The notes under the pieces were generated by a model that did not search any database, had not been told where the DNA came from, and was given only the letters and a program-made list of their open reading frames with translations. The position numbers were made by a program, and so were the translations under genes. Shown piece by piece: positions 9,117 through 20,135 of a stretch of DNA of 64,000 nucleotides (within the stretch, counting starts at the first letter, position 1; the number at the start of each line of letters is the position of its first letter). The stretch comes from Saprospiraceae bacterium. Lineage in GTDB: Bacteria > Bacteroidota > Bacteroidia > Chitinophagales > Saprospiraceae. The stretch is taken from contig JAJTEZ010000001.1 in NCBI GenBank assembly GCA_021298335.1, positions 1 to 64,000 of the forward strand, given 5' to 3'.

Positions 9117-12100
9117 TTAATTAATACTAAAACGTAAAGTAACCCCTGTTCGTATGGTCGTCACAGGAAAAGAAAGAGAAGTCTTGGGTGTGATTTTCGA
9201 ATAATCAAAATAAAACCGGAGCGATAGGTTCTTGTTAACATCATATTCTACTGTAGGATTCATTGTCACGGTTTTGTTACCCCTGTCTGCCTGTGCATCG
9301 ATACCGGTTAGCAAGTCATAGATCTGAGAAATATCATCCCGGAGTGAGTAACTGAAATTAATTTTCAGGTCTCTTCCTTGGGCTGCCGTACCTTTATCTG
9401 TACCGAGCTTGCCCAAAAGACCGGTTAGTTTATCCTTTTCTGGACTTGTTTCATCCGCTTCCTCTTTTTTCTTGGTCTTTCTCGCCTTCTTTTTCTTTCC
9501 AAAACCTTTAAAGTTCTTGACGACATAACCCCCCCCGATCACAATTTCCTTGCTCTTGTTTTCACGCAACTGAGTAATTCCCAATTCAAGTCCCCGGGTC
9601 ATTTTATATTCCAGATCCAGTTTCATGTCACTCACTGTTTTCAGACTGAGACCAATGATAGGGACAAATTGTTCCTGGATACTGACAGCTGGAATTTCCA
9701 GTCGGGAATAATAATTGTTGTTTGGTGAGAGTTCCACAAAGGGATTTGACTCATTGTAATTGGGTGATGTCTGGAAGTTATTTACCCGAATATTTGAGGT
9801 ATAGCCATGTTTGAGGGTGATATTTGTAAAATTCTTTTTAAACCACCCAATTTTTGATAAGCCGTTATAATTTAACTGCCAGTTGGGTTTTGGTATATAG
9901 GTATTGCTTGCAAAAACCTTTTGCTGGTCCAGATCTACATCAAAGGCCGATTGACGCGTATAAGCGGCGATAAATGCTGGGATGGTGACGTTATTGTGTG
10001 ATGGTCCGTATCCTCCGGCATAAGCTGGATCTGAAGGGTGCACCCCTGGATTACTTACATTGGGCAGTCTTCGTGAAATAATTTCCCTGTTTTCTTTAAA
10101 TTGATTATAAACGCCAAAACTATTATCAAACAAGGTATTCATTGCAAAGAATGAAGCGTCAAAGGAGCCCACATCATATTTAGCAAGTTGCATGTACATC
10201 TCCTTACCGTCCATATTTTTCTTTCTGAACACCTCAGTATGGCTTTGTTGGTAGTTTTTCTTCAAAGAAACGTCTATGCTAAATTCTTTAAACGGCTCCA
10301 CAAGAAGTTTTGCATCAAATGACTGCCTGCGTGTCTGAGTGAGTGCATCATTAAAGTTGCTGCTTGGATTAAACCAGTCCTTGTTGCGCTGAAGCCAGTT
10401 ATTCTCTCCCGCGAGCACCGGTTGAATGCCGGAAACAAAGTCCCAGCCTGGCGCAGAAAAACCGTCTCCCATTCCCAACAGAGAAGCCTGAGGCATGAAG
10501 CCCGGAATCAGTGTGGTTCGGTCATCTTTATAATTTAATTTGACTGACCGGATCAGCATCAGCGGCCTGAGTACAATTCGTTCTGCCAGTGTGGGGTCTC
10601 TTGGCTTGTCTTCTTTTTCTTTTTTCGAAGCCTCTTCTTTTTTTCCTTTTTTATCATTGCCGCCGTCATCTTCTACCGCCAGTTCCGCTCCATCCTTACC
10701 TTTATTTGATTTTCTGGCAGGAGGGGCAGATCGCTGTCGACTTGAACGAGTGGCTTTTCCGGTCTCAATTGATTTTAAGTAGCCGGATTTTGCATAAAGC
10801 TTACTGAAATCGAAGGTAATGTTGAAGCCAGCATTTTGCTGGTTTCGGATGGTATTTCCAAGGGGCGTTCCCAGATCGTCAATCGTAATCAAGCTACCGC
10901 CTTCCCAACCGTATTCTGCCTTATAATCAGCGCCCGAATTAATCCAGTCAAGGATAGGAATGCTTTTGAACGGCAACTTATAATTTAATGATAGATTATG
11001 CGAGTAATATTTACTCCTTCCCAGCCTCTGCAGGTTCTCGTTTCTGTAGCGCGTAGGATATGTGGGTTCGTCGATGACATTTTGAGTGACGTTGTTGCCA
11101 TACTGGTCTACCCATTCCCGATCCTCGGCTGTATCTGCAATACCGGACTGGCGAATCTGGTCTACAATAGATCGACTGTTCACGCGGAAATTAAACCGCA
11201 GCGACCGGGTCAAATCCCAGTCTAGTACATAGTTCCTTTCCCAGTTCAGTCGTTTATCATCAAAAATAAATACAGGACTCACCGGCAATCGGAAAGTACG
11301 CGAATTATTCTGATCCACCAGCCTGCTTGTAAACGAAAAGTTGCTGGGCAACAGGCTAAAATTAAAATCAGACAATAACTTCAATGCCGACCCTTTGATA
11401 AATTTAAAAGGTTCGATATAAGTGCTTTTTCGCGAGTAAACATAATCCACGCCCAGAGATCGCTGAATGGTTTTGTCCTGTTTTACGAGAGGGTCAGATT
11501 TTGTGTTTTCGGTAAATGCGTAGGATAAACCCACATTTGAAGGAGACCAGGGCTTTCCGCTTCCCCCTGCCTGTGTCTTCACGTTTGTCACGTTGAAGGT
11601 TTTGATAGTGATTTCTTCTCTCGCTACTTCACGAATAGAATCTTTCACATTGCTTTCAGGAATCAGGCTAAGTTTGTCTTTTACTTCAAGATCCTGATCA
11701 AAAGGATCAAACTGAGGGGTCACAAAGGTCTTCTGATATTGTGCATAGACGGGAACTGTTAGTTGCAGACCTTTCGGCAGCACTTTTCCTGCATCAACGT
11801 TTGCAGCAACGTCATATTGTATGGTTTCCTCCCTGTTACGTTCGAGGAGTCGTTTATCCAACGCCCCAAAACCTATACTGCTGTAATTTCCGGATACGTT
11901 GATTTCGCCCAGGTCGGCCATTTGAATTTGCATTTTTGCCTGAGCTGCCACTCCTCCGGATTCTTCAAAACCGGTCACCCTCATTTCATTAACCCAGACC
12001 TCACCATTATACAACTTGTCTTTATCCTTATTTCGAATCGCAATTTGAAACACCTTTACAGCGCCCAGGGATGGATTCCCGACCATTCGGATGATGTCTC

Positions 12101-15100
12101 CTTTTTCGGGATTCACGACCATTTCAATGGTGTCTCTTACGGCTTTATTGTTTTTTATCCGGAACCGTTTCAATTCAAGCAAGCTGTCAAGAGGAATATT
12201 GATATAATTCTTGTCAGGCCATATATTGCCGGGATTCTGGCTCGCCGTGCTACCTAGGTCTTTTGACAGGGTCAACGGGAGTTCATACTCATAGAAATTA
12301 TTTGCGGCCTTTGTTTTGGATCTTGTGTTGCTGCTATTGTCAAAATCCTTTCCGATACGCACGACAACAGATAATTTTCCATCTTCTATAAATGGACCAT
12401 CATTTGCTCTTTCTGCGTGAACAAACATTTGAAAACGCTTGTATAGTGCAAGATTTACGTTGGCCAGCTTAGTCATGCTCACTTCGCAATCGTCGGGAAG
12501 CTTTTTAAATTTCATGACGATGGATCGTTCGTCCTGCAGCAGGTTAGCAAATGTACCAAAAGCCTGTGTACGCACGACTCCCTTTGGTGTGACGTAATTG
12601 AAAGGCAGCTTTCCAGAGTTTTCCTCAATCCCTACGTCGTCGATACTAAATTCGATGGTTCTTGGATCGAAGTCAGTGACGCAATTGGGTTTTTGCTTTC
12701 TCCATTGACTGCGCTGCAATTGGAAGTCCGCAAGTCGGAAAGTTTTCGGTGACTTAAAATTGGTAAGGTAGAGTCGCATGAACTGAATCGCCCTGAATCC
12801 TGCAATTCCATTAATCGGCACTCCGGCATTAATTGGTACTTGAAAACGGTACCATTTTTCCTGCTTTCCGTTTGGAGCAGTTACAATGGTGGTTTGTCGG
12901 TAATGATTCCCTAAAATCGAGGTATCCAGTTCGTTTGTGCCCGGAATTTTTCGGATAACGATTTTATATTCATAGAATGCTTCCGTCTGGTCCAGTGATT
13001 TATTATTATTGACGTCTTCATTGTCCGGATACCGGTTTCCTCTGATAAAATTATTGGTTTGACTGTTGTTTAGAGGTGCATTTCCTTCGGGACCGTTAAA
13101 CCCTTTCATTCGGTTGAGCAGGTTGGGTTCGTTGTTGAGAGACTCATCATTGAAAAATAAAAAGTCGTCATTTGCAGGGTCTGTGGCCACTTCAGGAAGA
13201 TTAATGATGTTGTTTTCATTCAACCAGTATTGGAACTTTTCCTGTTCCTGTGCATTACTCAATCCGTCAAAACCCAGATCCTGGTTTTTTCCTTCCTGCA
13301 AATCGAAACCATTGACCATAGGAATGCTCACAGTGGCACGACCGTAAATGGTGTTGGTGGTGGGTACACGGCGTGTTGTAGTCGGGATGGCATTTTCAAA
13401 AAACAGAAAGTTGTCTTTAATGATATCCTCCGATACGCTTCCCAGGTTAAAAATAATTTCCCCTTCTTCATCCTCAGGGTGTACGGTACCATCAAGCCGA
13501 TCCATAAATGGATTTAGCATCCAGAATTCAATGCTTTCGTAATTGGCTGCTTCGAAGTCTGAGTTCTGGAAGTAACGCATGATGCCAGCCCATCTTTTTT
13601 CTGGATTGTTCAGGACAATCTTATTATTCTGCACTCTGAAACCGCTGCTGTTGGCCTCTATATTTCCATTTCGGGTTTCGAAGTTGTAAGGCCCTCTGTC
13701 GGAGGGGTAGTAATTGAGGTCAAAAGTAAATAATTGCTGTTGCCCCGGTTGCACCTGTCTGTTTGAGAATAATTCAGTCTGCTGAATGATACGCGCATAA
13801 GGGTTATTGTTGTCTTCGGCTGTTCGTCGGGTGCCCAGGTCAAGAGAGTACCAGTTCAATCTTGCCCGGTTTGCGTTGTAGGCCAGAGAGTTGTCTTTGA
13901 GTGCTTCGGGAAAAATATTTGTGGAAAGGGCGGATGCGCTGGGCGTACTTGCCAGTGTCCATTGGTTATAATTGAAGCCACCCAGATTCAGTGTCGTGAT
14001 GGCTCCTTCAAAATCATCGATGTTGGCGATTCCTGAATCATCAAACGATGTATTTATGGCCTTTGAGTGTCCGGGCAATATACCGGCTACCTCTGCTGTG
14101 AGGTTTATATTGGATTTTTCCGACGTGCTATAAAAAGGCAGTTTATCAATAATTTTAGTTACCAAAGGTACTTCATTGCTGTAGTTGTAATCCAGCCCGA
14201 AAATCCGGTTGTTGATCGGGTCATCACCCACGTTGACCTTTTGGGTAAAAGGCCGTTCGTACAATCGAAGATATGTGGCCCCCAGGCTAGATTTTTTATT
14301 AAATTGATATTCGGCACGCAAACCCAACATGTTTTTTTGTTGAAGACTAAACAGCGAATTATCCTCAAAACGAACGTCTATGGGTGTGCCCTGAGCCAGG
14401 TATGTTTCATTAATGATCCGGAGCCGGCCCAAAGAATAATCGATCTCATAATCCTGACCTTCCACCAGCTGCTTGCCGCCGGCCGATACTCTCACAGACC
14501 CCTGCGGCACAAAGGGACCCAAAGGAATTTCTCCATTATTTGCAGTGGATTTTACCTTTCCCAGCATTCGGAATTTGTTCTTAGCGAGATCCTGAGCGGC
14601 AATACTAATGGTTGTGTCATACAATTCCTGATACCTGTATTTGGCTAGCAGCAGCGAATCTGAGATCGTGATGTTAGGTAAGTACTGTTCAATTTTTTCT
14701 GCGCTAAGGTGATTTCCGAAAGGCTCTAGCACCGGAAAAACCACGCTTCCGCTTCGCTCAATCACAGTCACGCCTGAAATGTAATCAAAGTAGCCATCCG
14801 GTTGCGGGTCTCCAAAGCGATTTAACCTGTCGAGGTTAAAAAGTTGGAGGAGTGGAAGCTTATTCAAGCCTTTTTCTGGCAGGAATTTTTTCAGAGTAGC
14901 GTCATTATAATCGTCTTCATAAAAAATATCGAATTCAAAATCCTGCTGATTGAGCTGATTCGTGCGAAGACTGTATACATTTTTCATCATCAGATTCCAC
15001 ATTGGCGAGGTAGTCACCTGATTGGTTGATTTGATGAGCTTAACAAAGTGTACTTTCGGCGGCTCTATGCGGGTGGTATCGGTCTGGCTACCTGGCTGAA

Positions 15101-16610
15101 CCGAACTTGCCGACAATTGACCTACCTGATACAGGGTGTCACAATTGGATGTGTAATAATAATTGTAGGCAACGCCCAGAACCTGATTTGGGCGCAAGCG
15201 GATATTCAGAGATAAGGTACCTAGTTTAGGATGGTAAGTAAACTCAGAAGATGAAAGTCGTCGTCCCCTGAACACTTCAAAGTCTCGGGTTCTTTTTAGC
15301 CTGAATTCAGGGCCCGAAAGCTGCCGGGCTACCTCGTCGATATCTACAATATCTCTGTTCTTGATGATTTTGCTGTAAATGTTATTGGCGGCATTTCTTG
15401 GCAGACAATTTTCCAGATCGTCCTTTGCCTGGCAATTGACCTGGGCAAAATCAGGATCAGAGGTAAACCTTGAAGGATCAGGCTCTCCCAGGTCTGCAAT
15501 GGCAGTCACCATAGTGGAGTTGTCCTGATATTCAGGCCTGTCGTCAGAAATCCATACCTCAATCTGAGCTATCTGATGAGGTGTTCCAATGTATGGAATA
15601 TTGGAAAGATTCCTTTCATAGGCATCTCGATTGTAATGAGAAAGGAAGAAATGTCTGTTTTCATCGTATTCATTTGGAGTAATAGTAAACTCCTGAACAG
15701 ACACCCCATTTTCAACCTTGATATTGTTTGATCGGGATCTTTGTTGAGAAGCCAGAGCCGTAATCCGCAATCGGGCAAACTGCAATTCAGTTTTTAGCCC
15801 GAAAAGACTTTGAGCTCCTTGAATCAAATTTCCACGCAAAGGCAGACTGACGTTACCGGCCTCAATTTTCTTGATAATGTCATCTTCAGAAAAAGCATCT
15901 GAATCAAAGGCGAGTTTGATTTGCCTGTCAAAATCAAACGTCGACTGGGTATCGTAGTTGAATTTGAGGTCCATTTTCTTTCCGATCTTTCCGTCGACGT
16001 TCATTTTAATCAGTGGAGTTGGGAAATCAGGCTGGCTTTGCCTTTGCGCACGCAGAGGAAGTTGGGGATCGTCTCTTCTGCTGTACAACCAACCAACACT
16101 TAGATTTACACTTCCCTGAGGCTGAATATTTACTTCAGTACCACCAAACAATCTGTCAATCAGGCTGTTTTGCAAATCGATTTTGTCCATGGGGTCAACA
16201 CGCCCAGACCTTGACTTTTTGTCCGACTTGATTCCCGCCAGCGTCTGAAAGTACAACCTTTCCTGTTCTTCAGCCCGGTAAGCCAGATATTCCTCAAAGG
16301 TCATGTAGGTCGGCGTCCTGTAATATTCATCACCAATTTTCTCAAGAATCACATACTGTCCAGTTTCAGGATCGTATTCTACCTTTTGGTTGATTTCTTT
16401 TGTAAGAATATCAAAAGGATTGTATTTTTTATCTGTGATGTAATCATCCTTTCGGTCTTCTAGGGGAATCGTATCCGTGTAGAGTACAGTAGAGGCACCC
16501 TGAAACGGAAGAAATCCGTTCCTTTCCTCAGTCCCGGAATAGCTTCCGGTTACGAAAAAGGCACAACAAATAAAAGCAACAAAACCTCGCCAATAACTCA
16601 TAATCATCAT
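9117..16610 (-). CDS. sprA: T9SS outer-membrane translocon / gliding protein SprA (Sov)
   Basis: 2497 aa; SprA-typical length and motifs (GSVNLSVGWLYSRRDDPQLPLRAQRQSQPDF, FNYDTQSTFDFDRQIKL, SFDDSGIANIDDFEGA). Confidence 0.96.
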   Translation of the reverse strand: MMIMSYWRGFVAFICCAFFVTGSYSGTEERNGFLPFQGASTVLYTDTIPLEDRKDDYITDKKYNPFDILTKEINQKVEYDPETGQYVILEKIGDEYYRTPTYMTFEEYLAYRAEEQERLYFQTLAGIKSDKKSRSGRVDPMDKIDLQNSLIDRLFGGTEVNIQPQGSVNLSVGWLYSRRDDPQLPLRAQRQSQPDFPTPLIKMNVDGKIGKKMDLKFNYDTQSTFDFDRQIKLAFDSDAFSEDDIIKKIEAGNVSLPLRGNLIQGAQSLFGLKTELQFARLRITALASQQRSRSNNIKVENGVSVQEFTITPNEYDENRHFFLSHYNRDAYERNLSNIPYIGTPHQIAQIEVWISDDRPEYQDNSTMVTAIADLGEPDPSRFTSDPDFAQVNCQAKDDLENCLPRNAANNIYSKIIKNRDIVDIDEVARQLSGPEFRLKRTRDFEVFRGRRLSSSEFTYHPKLGTLSLNIRLRPNQVLGVAYNYYYTSNCDTLYQVGQLSASSVQPGSQTDTTRIEPPKVHFVKLIKSTNQVTTSPMWNLMMKNVYSLRTNQLNQQDFEFDIFYEDDYNDATLKKFLPEKGLNKLPLLQLFNLDRLNRFGDPQPDGYFDYISGVTVIERSGSVVFPVLEPFGNHLSAEKIEQYLPNITISDSLLLAKYRYQELYDTTISIAAQDLAKNKFRMLGKVKSTANNGEIPLGPFVPQGSVRVSAGGKQLVEGQDYEIDYSLGRLRIINETYLAQGTPIDVRFEDNSLFSLQQKNMLGLRAEYQFNKKSSLGATYLRLYERPFTQKVNVGDDPINNRIFGLDYNYSNEVPLVTKIIDKLPFYSTSEKSNINLTAEVAGILPGHSKAINTSFDDSGIANIDDFEGAITTLNLGGFNYNQWTLASTPSASALSTNIFPEALKDNSLAYNANRARLNWYSLDLGTRRTAEDNNNPYARIIQQTELFSNRQVQPGQQQLFTFDLNYYPSDRGPYNFETRNGNIEANSSGFRVQNNKIVLNNPEKRWAGIMRYFQNSDFEAANYESIEFWMLNPFMDRLDGTVHPEDEEGEIIFNLGSVSEDIIKDNFLFFENAIPTTTRRVPTTNTIYGRATVSIPMVNGFDLQEGKNQDLGFDGLSNAQEQEKFQYWLNENNIINLPEVATDPANDDFLFFNDESLNNEPNLLNRMKGFNGPEGNAPLNNSQTNNFIRGNRYPDNEDVNNNKSLDQTEAFYEYKIVIRKIPGTNELDTSILGNHYRQTTIVTAPNGKQEKWYRFQVPINAGVPINGIAGFRAIQFMRLYLTNFKSPKTFRLADFQLQRSQWRKQKPNCVTDFDPRTIEFSIDDVGIEENSGKLPFNYVTPKGVVRTQAFGTFANLLQDERSIVMKFKKLPDDCEVSMTKLANVNLALYKRFQMFVHAERANDGPFIEDGKLSVVVRIGKDFDNSSNTRSKTKAANNFYEYELPLTLSKDLGSTASQNPGNIWPDKNYINIPLDSLLELKRFRIKNNKAVRDTIEMVVNPEKGDIIRMVGNPSLGAVKVFQIAIRNKDKDKLYNGEVWVNEMRVTGFEESGGVAAQAKMQIQMADLGEINVSGNYSSIGFGALDKRLLERNREETIQYDVAANVDAGKVLPKGLQLTVPVYAQYQKTFVTPQFDPFDQDLEVKDKLSLIPESNVKDSIREVAREEITIKTFNVTNVKTQAGGSGKPWSPSNVGLSYAFTENTKSDPLVKQDKTIQRSLGVDYVYSRKSTYIEPFKFIKGSALKLLSDFNFSLLPSNFSFTSRLVDQNNSRTFRLPVSPVFIFDDKRLNWERNYVLDWDLTRSLRFNFRVNSRSIVDQIRQSGIADTAEDREWVDQYGNNVTQNVIDEPTYPTRYRNENLQRLGRSKYYSHNLSLNYKLPFKSIPILDWINSGADYKAEYGWEGGSLITIDDLGTPLGNTIRNQQNAGFNITFDFSKLYAKSGYLKSIETGKATRSSRQRSAPPARKSNKGKDGAELAVEDDGGNDKKGKKEEASKKEKEDKPRDPTLAERIVLRPLMLIRSVKLNYKDDRTTLIPGFMPQASLLGMGDGFSAPGWDFVSGIQPVLAGENNWLQRNKDWFNPSSNFNDALTQTRRQSFDAKLLVEPFKEFSIDVSLKKNYQQSHTEVFRKKNMDGKEMYMQLAKYDVGSFDASFFAMNTLFDNSFGVYNQFKENREIISRRLPNVSNPGVHPSDPAYAGGYGPSHNNVTIPAFIAAYTRQSAFDVDLDQQKVFASNTYIPKPNWQLNYNGLSKIGWFKKNFTNITLKHGYTSNIRVNNFQTSPNYNESNPFVELSPNNNYYSRLEIPAVSIQEQFVPIIGLSLKTVSDMKLDLEYKMTRGLELGITQLRENKSKEIVIGGGYVVKNFKGFGKKKKARKTKKKEEADETSPEKDKLTGLLGKLGTDKGTAAQGRDLKINFSYSLRDDISQIYDLLTGIDAQADRGNKTVTMNPTVEYDVNKNLSLRFYFDYSKITPKTSLSFPVTTIRTGVTLRFSIN

Positions 16611-16710
16611 ATCGTTAACAAAACAGACCCCCTGCCAGGCAGAGGTTTGTGGTTATAACATCGAAATACAACGTTTGCATCATATAATTTGGTATGTGGG
16701 CACCTGATTT

Positions 16711-17310
16711 TTATGAACTCATTTGTCTCAGAGCCATTTTAATCAATTCTTCCACCTGCTGTATGGCAGGTGATTTGTCCAAAACTGCCTTTACTTGCTT
16801 CTCTACGACAGGACGTGGAAAACCAAGAGCAACCAGCGCTGAGATCGCCTCCTGTCTAAAAGGAAAATCACTTACAGCAGAAGATGGTTTAATCCCCTCT
16901 GCAGTAATCGTTTTTCCCAGTTTATCTTTCAGGTCCAGAATAATCCTCTTGGCAGTTTTGGCCCCAATTCCTTTTACTTTTGAAAGGGCCACTTCATCTT
17001 CCCTTAATATTGCCGAGGCGACTTCTTCGGGAGACATATAGGATAATATGACCCTGGCGGTGTTTACCCCAATTCCCGAAACAGAAATCAGGTGGATAAA
17101 TAATGTACGTTCTTCCTCTTCGTAAAACCCATACAAGGACTGCTCGTCTTCCTTCACATGAAGGTATGTCAGTACTTTTACCTTATTCAAAGATTCCAGA
17201 CGACTGTATGTATTTAAACTGATGTTGACGTGATAACCCACCCCATGACATTCTATATATATGAATGCAGGGTTTTTGAGGGTTATTTCACCGTTTAGAT
17301 AAGCAATCAA
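16711..17310 (-). CDS. ruvA: Holliday junction branch migration protein RuvA
   Basis: 199 aa; MIAYLNGEI N-terminus, VSGIGVNTARVILS and VKGIGAKTAKRIILDLKDK HhH motifs. Confidence 0.95.
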   Translation of the reverse strand: MIAYLNGEITLKNPAFIYIECHGVGYHVNISLNTYSRLESLNKVKVLTYLHVKEDEQSLYGFYEEEERTLFIHLISVSGIGVNTARVILSYMSPEEVASAILREDEVALSKVKGIGAKTAKRIILDLKDKLGKTITAEGIKPSSAVSDFPFRQEAISALVALGFPRPVVEKQVKAVLDKSPAIQQVEELIKMALRQMSS

Positions 17311-17399
17311 GTATAAATATTTATTTAGAAATTATAACAGACAAGGAACACAAAGCTTCCAACCTACAAAGGTACGGATTTTATATATTTTAAAGAAGT

Positions 17400-18440
17400 C
17401 TAATATGATTTGGTTTTCATACTGCGGTTCTGTTCCCATGTCCAGGCAGTTCTCATGATGTCCTCAACCCCAAAATTTGGTTTCCATTTCAGGTTTTTGC
17501 TTGCCTTTGAATAATCGGAATATATCGCAACCACATCTCCAGGTCTTCGGTCTCCCATTCTATAAGGTAACTTTACCCCCGTCACCTGCTCGAATGCCTG
17601 GATGATTTCAAGAACAGAAAGGCCCTGACCAATACCCAGGTTGTAAATGTCGACTGCTTCGGCTTGTTTTCCGCTAAGCAAATAATTCAAAGCAAGTACA
17701 TGGGCCCGGGCAAGATCAGAAACATGAATATAGTCCCGGACACAGCTTCCATCCCGCGTGGGATAGTCAGTACCAAAAACTGTCAACTCCTGTCTTTTAC
17801 CAATGGCAGCTTCTGTAATGGCAGGAACCAGATTTTGAGGAGCGTTCATCGGAGACTCCCCCAACAATCCACTGGCATGCGCTCCTGCAGGATTGAAATA
17901 CCGAAGAAGAATACTTTGGGTCTTGGAATTTGCCAGACAGTCACAAATCATTTCCTCACCCATTTGTTTTGTACGGCCATATGGCGAGGCTGCCTCTTTC
18001 AATGGAGTTTGTTCATCTACCGGACACGTTTCTGTATCACCATAAACGGTACAACTGGAACTAAAGATGAAGGAGGAAATGTTGTATTTCAAACACATTT
18101 CCAGCATATTGAGGAGAGAATTCAGATTATTTCTGAAATAAAGAACAGGTTTCTCCACAGATTCTCCCACAGCTTTCAAGGCGGCAAAATGAATAATCCC
18201 AGAAAGGTCAGGATGATCGGTAAAAATACACTCAGAATGTTCCCTGTCACAGAGATCGACGCGATAGAAAGGTATCTTAACTCCGGTCAGCTCATGGATA
18301 CCCTGTAAAGAGGACTCGTCAGAGTTTATGCAATTGTCTGCACAAACCACATCGTACCCCGCTTCAATAAGCTCAACAATCGTATGACTTCCAATGTATC
18401 CGGTACCCCCAGTGACAAGTATTTTTTTTTTCTTCATCAT
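17400..18440 (-). CDS. galE: UDP-glucose 4-epimerase
   Basis: 346 aa; VTGGTGYIGSHT Rossmann motif, SPYGRTK (YxxxK), RYFNPAGAH. Confidence 0.95.
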   Translation of the reverse strand: MMKKKKILVTGGTGYIGSHTIVELIEAGYDVVCADNCINSDESSLQGIHELTGVKIPFYRVDLCDREHSECIFTDHPDLSGIIHFAALKAVGESVEKPVLYFRNNLNSLLNMLEMCLKYNISSFIFSSSCTVYGDTETCPVDEQTPLKEAASPYGRTKQMGEEMICDCLANSKTQSILLRYFNPAGAHASGLLGESPMNAPQNLVPAITEAAIGKRQELTVFGTDYPTRDGSCVRDYIHVSDLARAHVLALNYLLSGKQAEAVDIYNLGIGQGLSVLEIIQAFEQVTGVKLPYRMGDRRPGDVVAIYSDYSKASKNLKWKPNFGVEDIMRTAWTWEQNRSMKTKSY

Positions 18441-18445
18441 TGTGT

Positions 18446-19945
18446 TTATCGCAGTTCTTTTCTCAGTCGGGCCACTGGAATATTTAATTGCTCACGGTAT
18501 TTTGCAATTGTCCGACGGGCAATATTATACCCCTTTTCTGACAAAATCTCCATCAGTCTCTCATCAGATAAAGGCTTGGTCTTATCTTCCCGCGCAACCT
18601 CATCATTCAGAATTGTCTTGATTTCCAAAGTGGAAACTTCTGCCCCATCCTGCATTTGCATAGATTCAGAAAAGAAGTCCTTTAGTTTTTTTGTTCCAAA
18701 TTCGGTTTGCACAAACTTACTGTTTGCAACGCGGCTGACTGTGGAAATGTCAAGCCCTGTCACTTCCGCCACATCTTTCAGAATCATAGGCTTTATCCTT
18801 CGTTCATCACCTGTAGTAAAATATTCCTGCTGGTATTGCATAATCGCATACATGGTTCTGTATAATGTATCCTGCCGCTGCTTGATCGCATCGATAAACC
18901 ACTTTGCTGAATCAATTTTTTGTTTGATAAACAAAACCGCCTCTTTTTCCGGCCTGGTAGCCTTTCTTCCATGAACCGCATCCCGATATCCCTTCAGCAT
19001 TTCCGTATACTGATCGTTAATTCTCAAATCTGGAGCGTTTTTACTGTTGAGCGTAAGTTCCAGTTCACCATCTCTGTTATAAATAATAAAATCAGGGATA
19101 ATGTATTGACTTCCCGAACCAGAACCGTCAATCATTCCGGCAGGTTTGGGGTTACACTTCAAAATTTCATCTATAGCCACTTTGAGTTCACTGTCTGAGA
19201 GGCTCAACAGCTTTTTCATTCGGAGATAATGTTTTTTTGTAAACTCCTCAAAAAAATCAGTGAGGATTCTCAGCGCAAGTATTCTCTCATGAATGAGAAT
19301 ATTCGGCTCTTTTTCTATTTTGTCTTCCAGTTGAAGAATCAGACACTCCTGTAGATTTCTTGCGCAAATCCCAGCCGGCTCGAATTTTTGAATTTTTCGT
19401 ACAATAAACATGACCTCTTCCAGATCTGTTTCTATATTTTGGGCAAACAACACATCATCAACAATTGATGAGGGCTCCCGCCGAAGGTATCCATCCTCAT
19501 CAATGGATCCTATGATCTGCATCGCAATCAGATATTGCTGTTGATCCAGATCAAGCATACCCAGCTGTCTTTCCAGGCTTTCATGAAATGTATTCTCAAC
19601 AGCCACAGGCATTGTTCGTTCTTCTTCATTCATATATTCTTCACCCTTCATCTTATAGCTGGACGGGTCGTCATCCAGGTACTCGTTCAGGTAGTCGTCA
19701 AACTCAAATTCCTTTTCACCGGCATCAGAATCTCCCTCCTGGTTATCGGAGGCAGAAAAGGAATCTCCATCAAGATCAAACACATCATCATAATCGTCTC
19801 CTTCTTCCAGTGCTGGATTGGATTCCAGTTCCTCCTTAATTCTTTGCTCAAGGCTTGCGGTGGGAATCTGAAGCAGTTTCATCAGCTGAATCTGTTGTGG
19901 AGACAGCTTTTGCAACATTTTCTGGCTAAGACTTTGCTTTAACAT
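18446..19945 (-). CDS. rpoN: RNA polymerase sigma-54 factor
   Basis: 499 aa; Q-rich N-terminus, RPEKEAVLFIKQKIDSAKWFIDAIKQR, RpoN box ARRTIAKYREQLNIPVARLRK. Confidence 0.97.
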   Translation of the reverse strand: MLKQSLSQKMLQKLSPQQIQLMKLLQIPTASLEQRIKEELESNPALEEGDDYDDVFDLDGDSFSASDNQEGDSDAGEKEFEFDDYLNEYLDDDPSSYKMKGEEYMNEEERTMPVAVENTFHESLERQLGMLDLDQQQYLIAMQIIGSIDEDGYLRREPSSIVDDVLFAQNIETDLEEVMFIVRKIQKFEPAGICARNLQECLILQLEDKIEKEPNILIHERILALRILTDFFEEFTKKHYLRMKKLLSLSDSELKVAIDEILKCNPKPAGMIDGSGSGSQYIIPDFIIYNRDGELELTLNSKNAPDLRINDQYTEMLKGYRDAVHGRKATRPEKEAVLFIKQKIDSAKWFIDAIKQRQDTLYRTMYAIMQYQQEYFTTGDERRIKPMILKDVAEVTGLDISTVSRVANSKFVQTEFGTKKLKDFFSESMQMQDGAEVSTLEIKTILNDEVAREDKTKPLSDERLMEILSEKGYNIARRTIAKYREQLNIPVARLRKELR

Positions 19946-20135
19946 TCTCTTTTCTTTTTCACTTTAACAAAAACAGAAACAACAGAATTTTATTTCTGGT
20001 TTCCTACCATTCAATAAATACAATTAGTATGTTTACGGGACAAATATAATAAGTTAAACAATCATATTATAAATTTTATTAATATTTTGTATATTTTCAT
20101 TCAACCAATAACAAATTATTTAAATATTTAATAAC

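Noticed and set aside
10540-14648. Long plus-strand ORFs inside sprA (e.g. 11763-12257, 14067-14648)
   Set aside because: Antisense to a well-supported 2497-aa SprA ORF; translations show no recognisable domains.
18384-18974. 196-aa plus-strand ORF across the galE/rpoN junction
   Set aside because: Antisense to clear galE and rpoN coding sequence; no domain signal.
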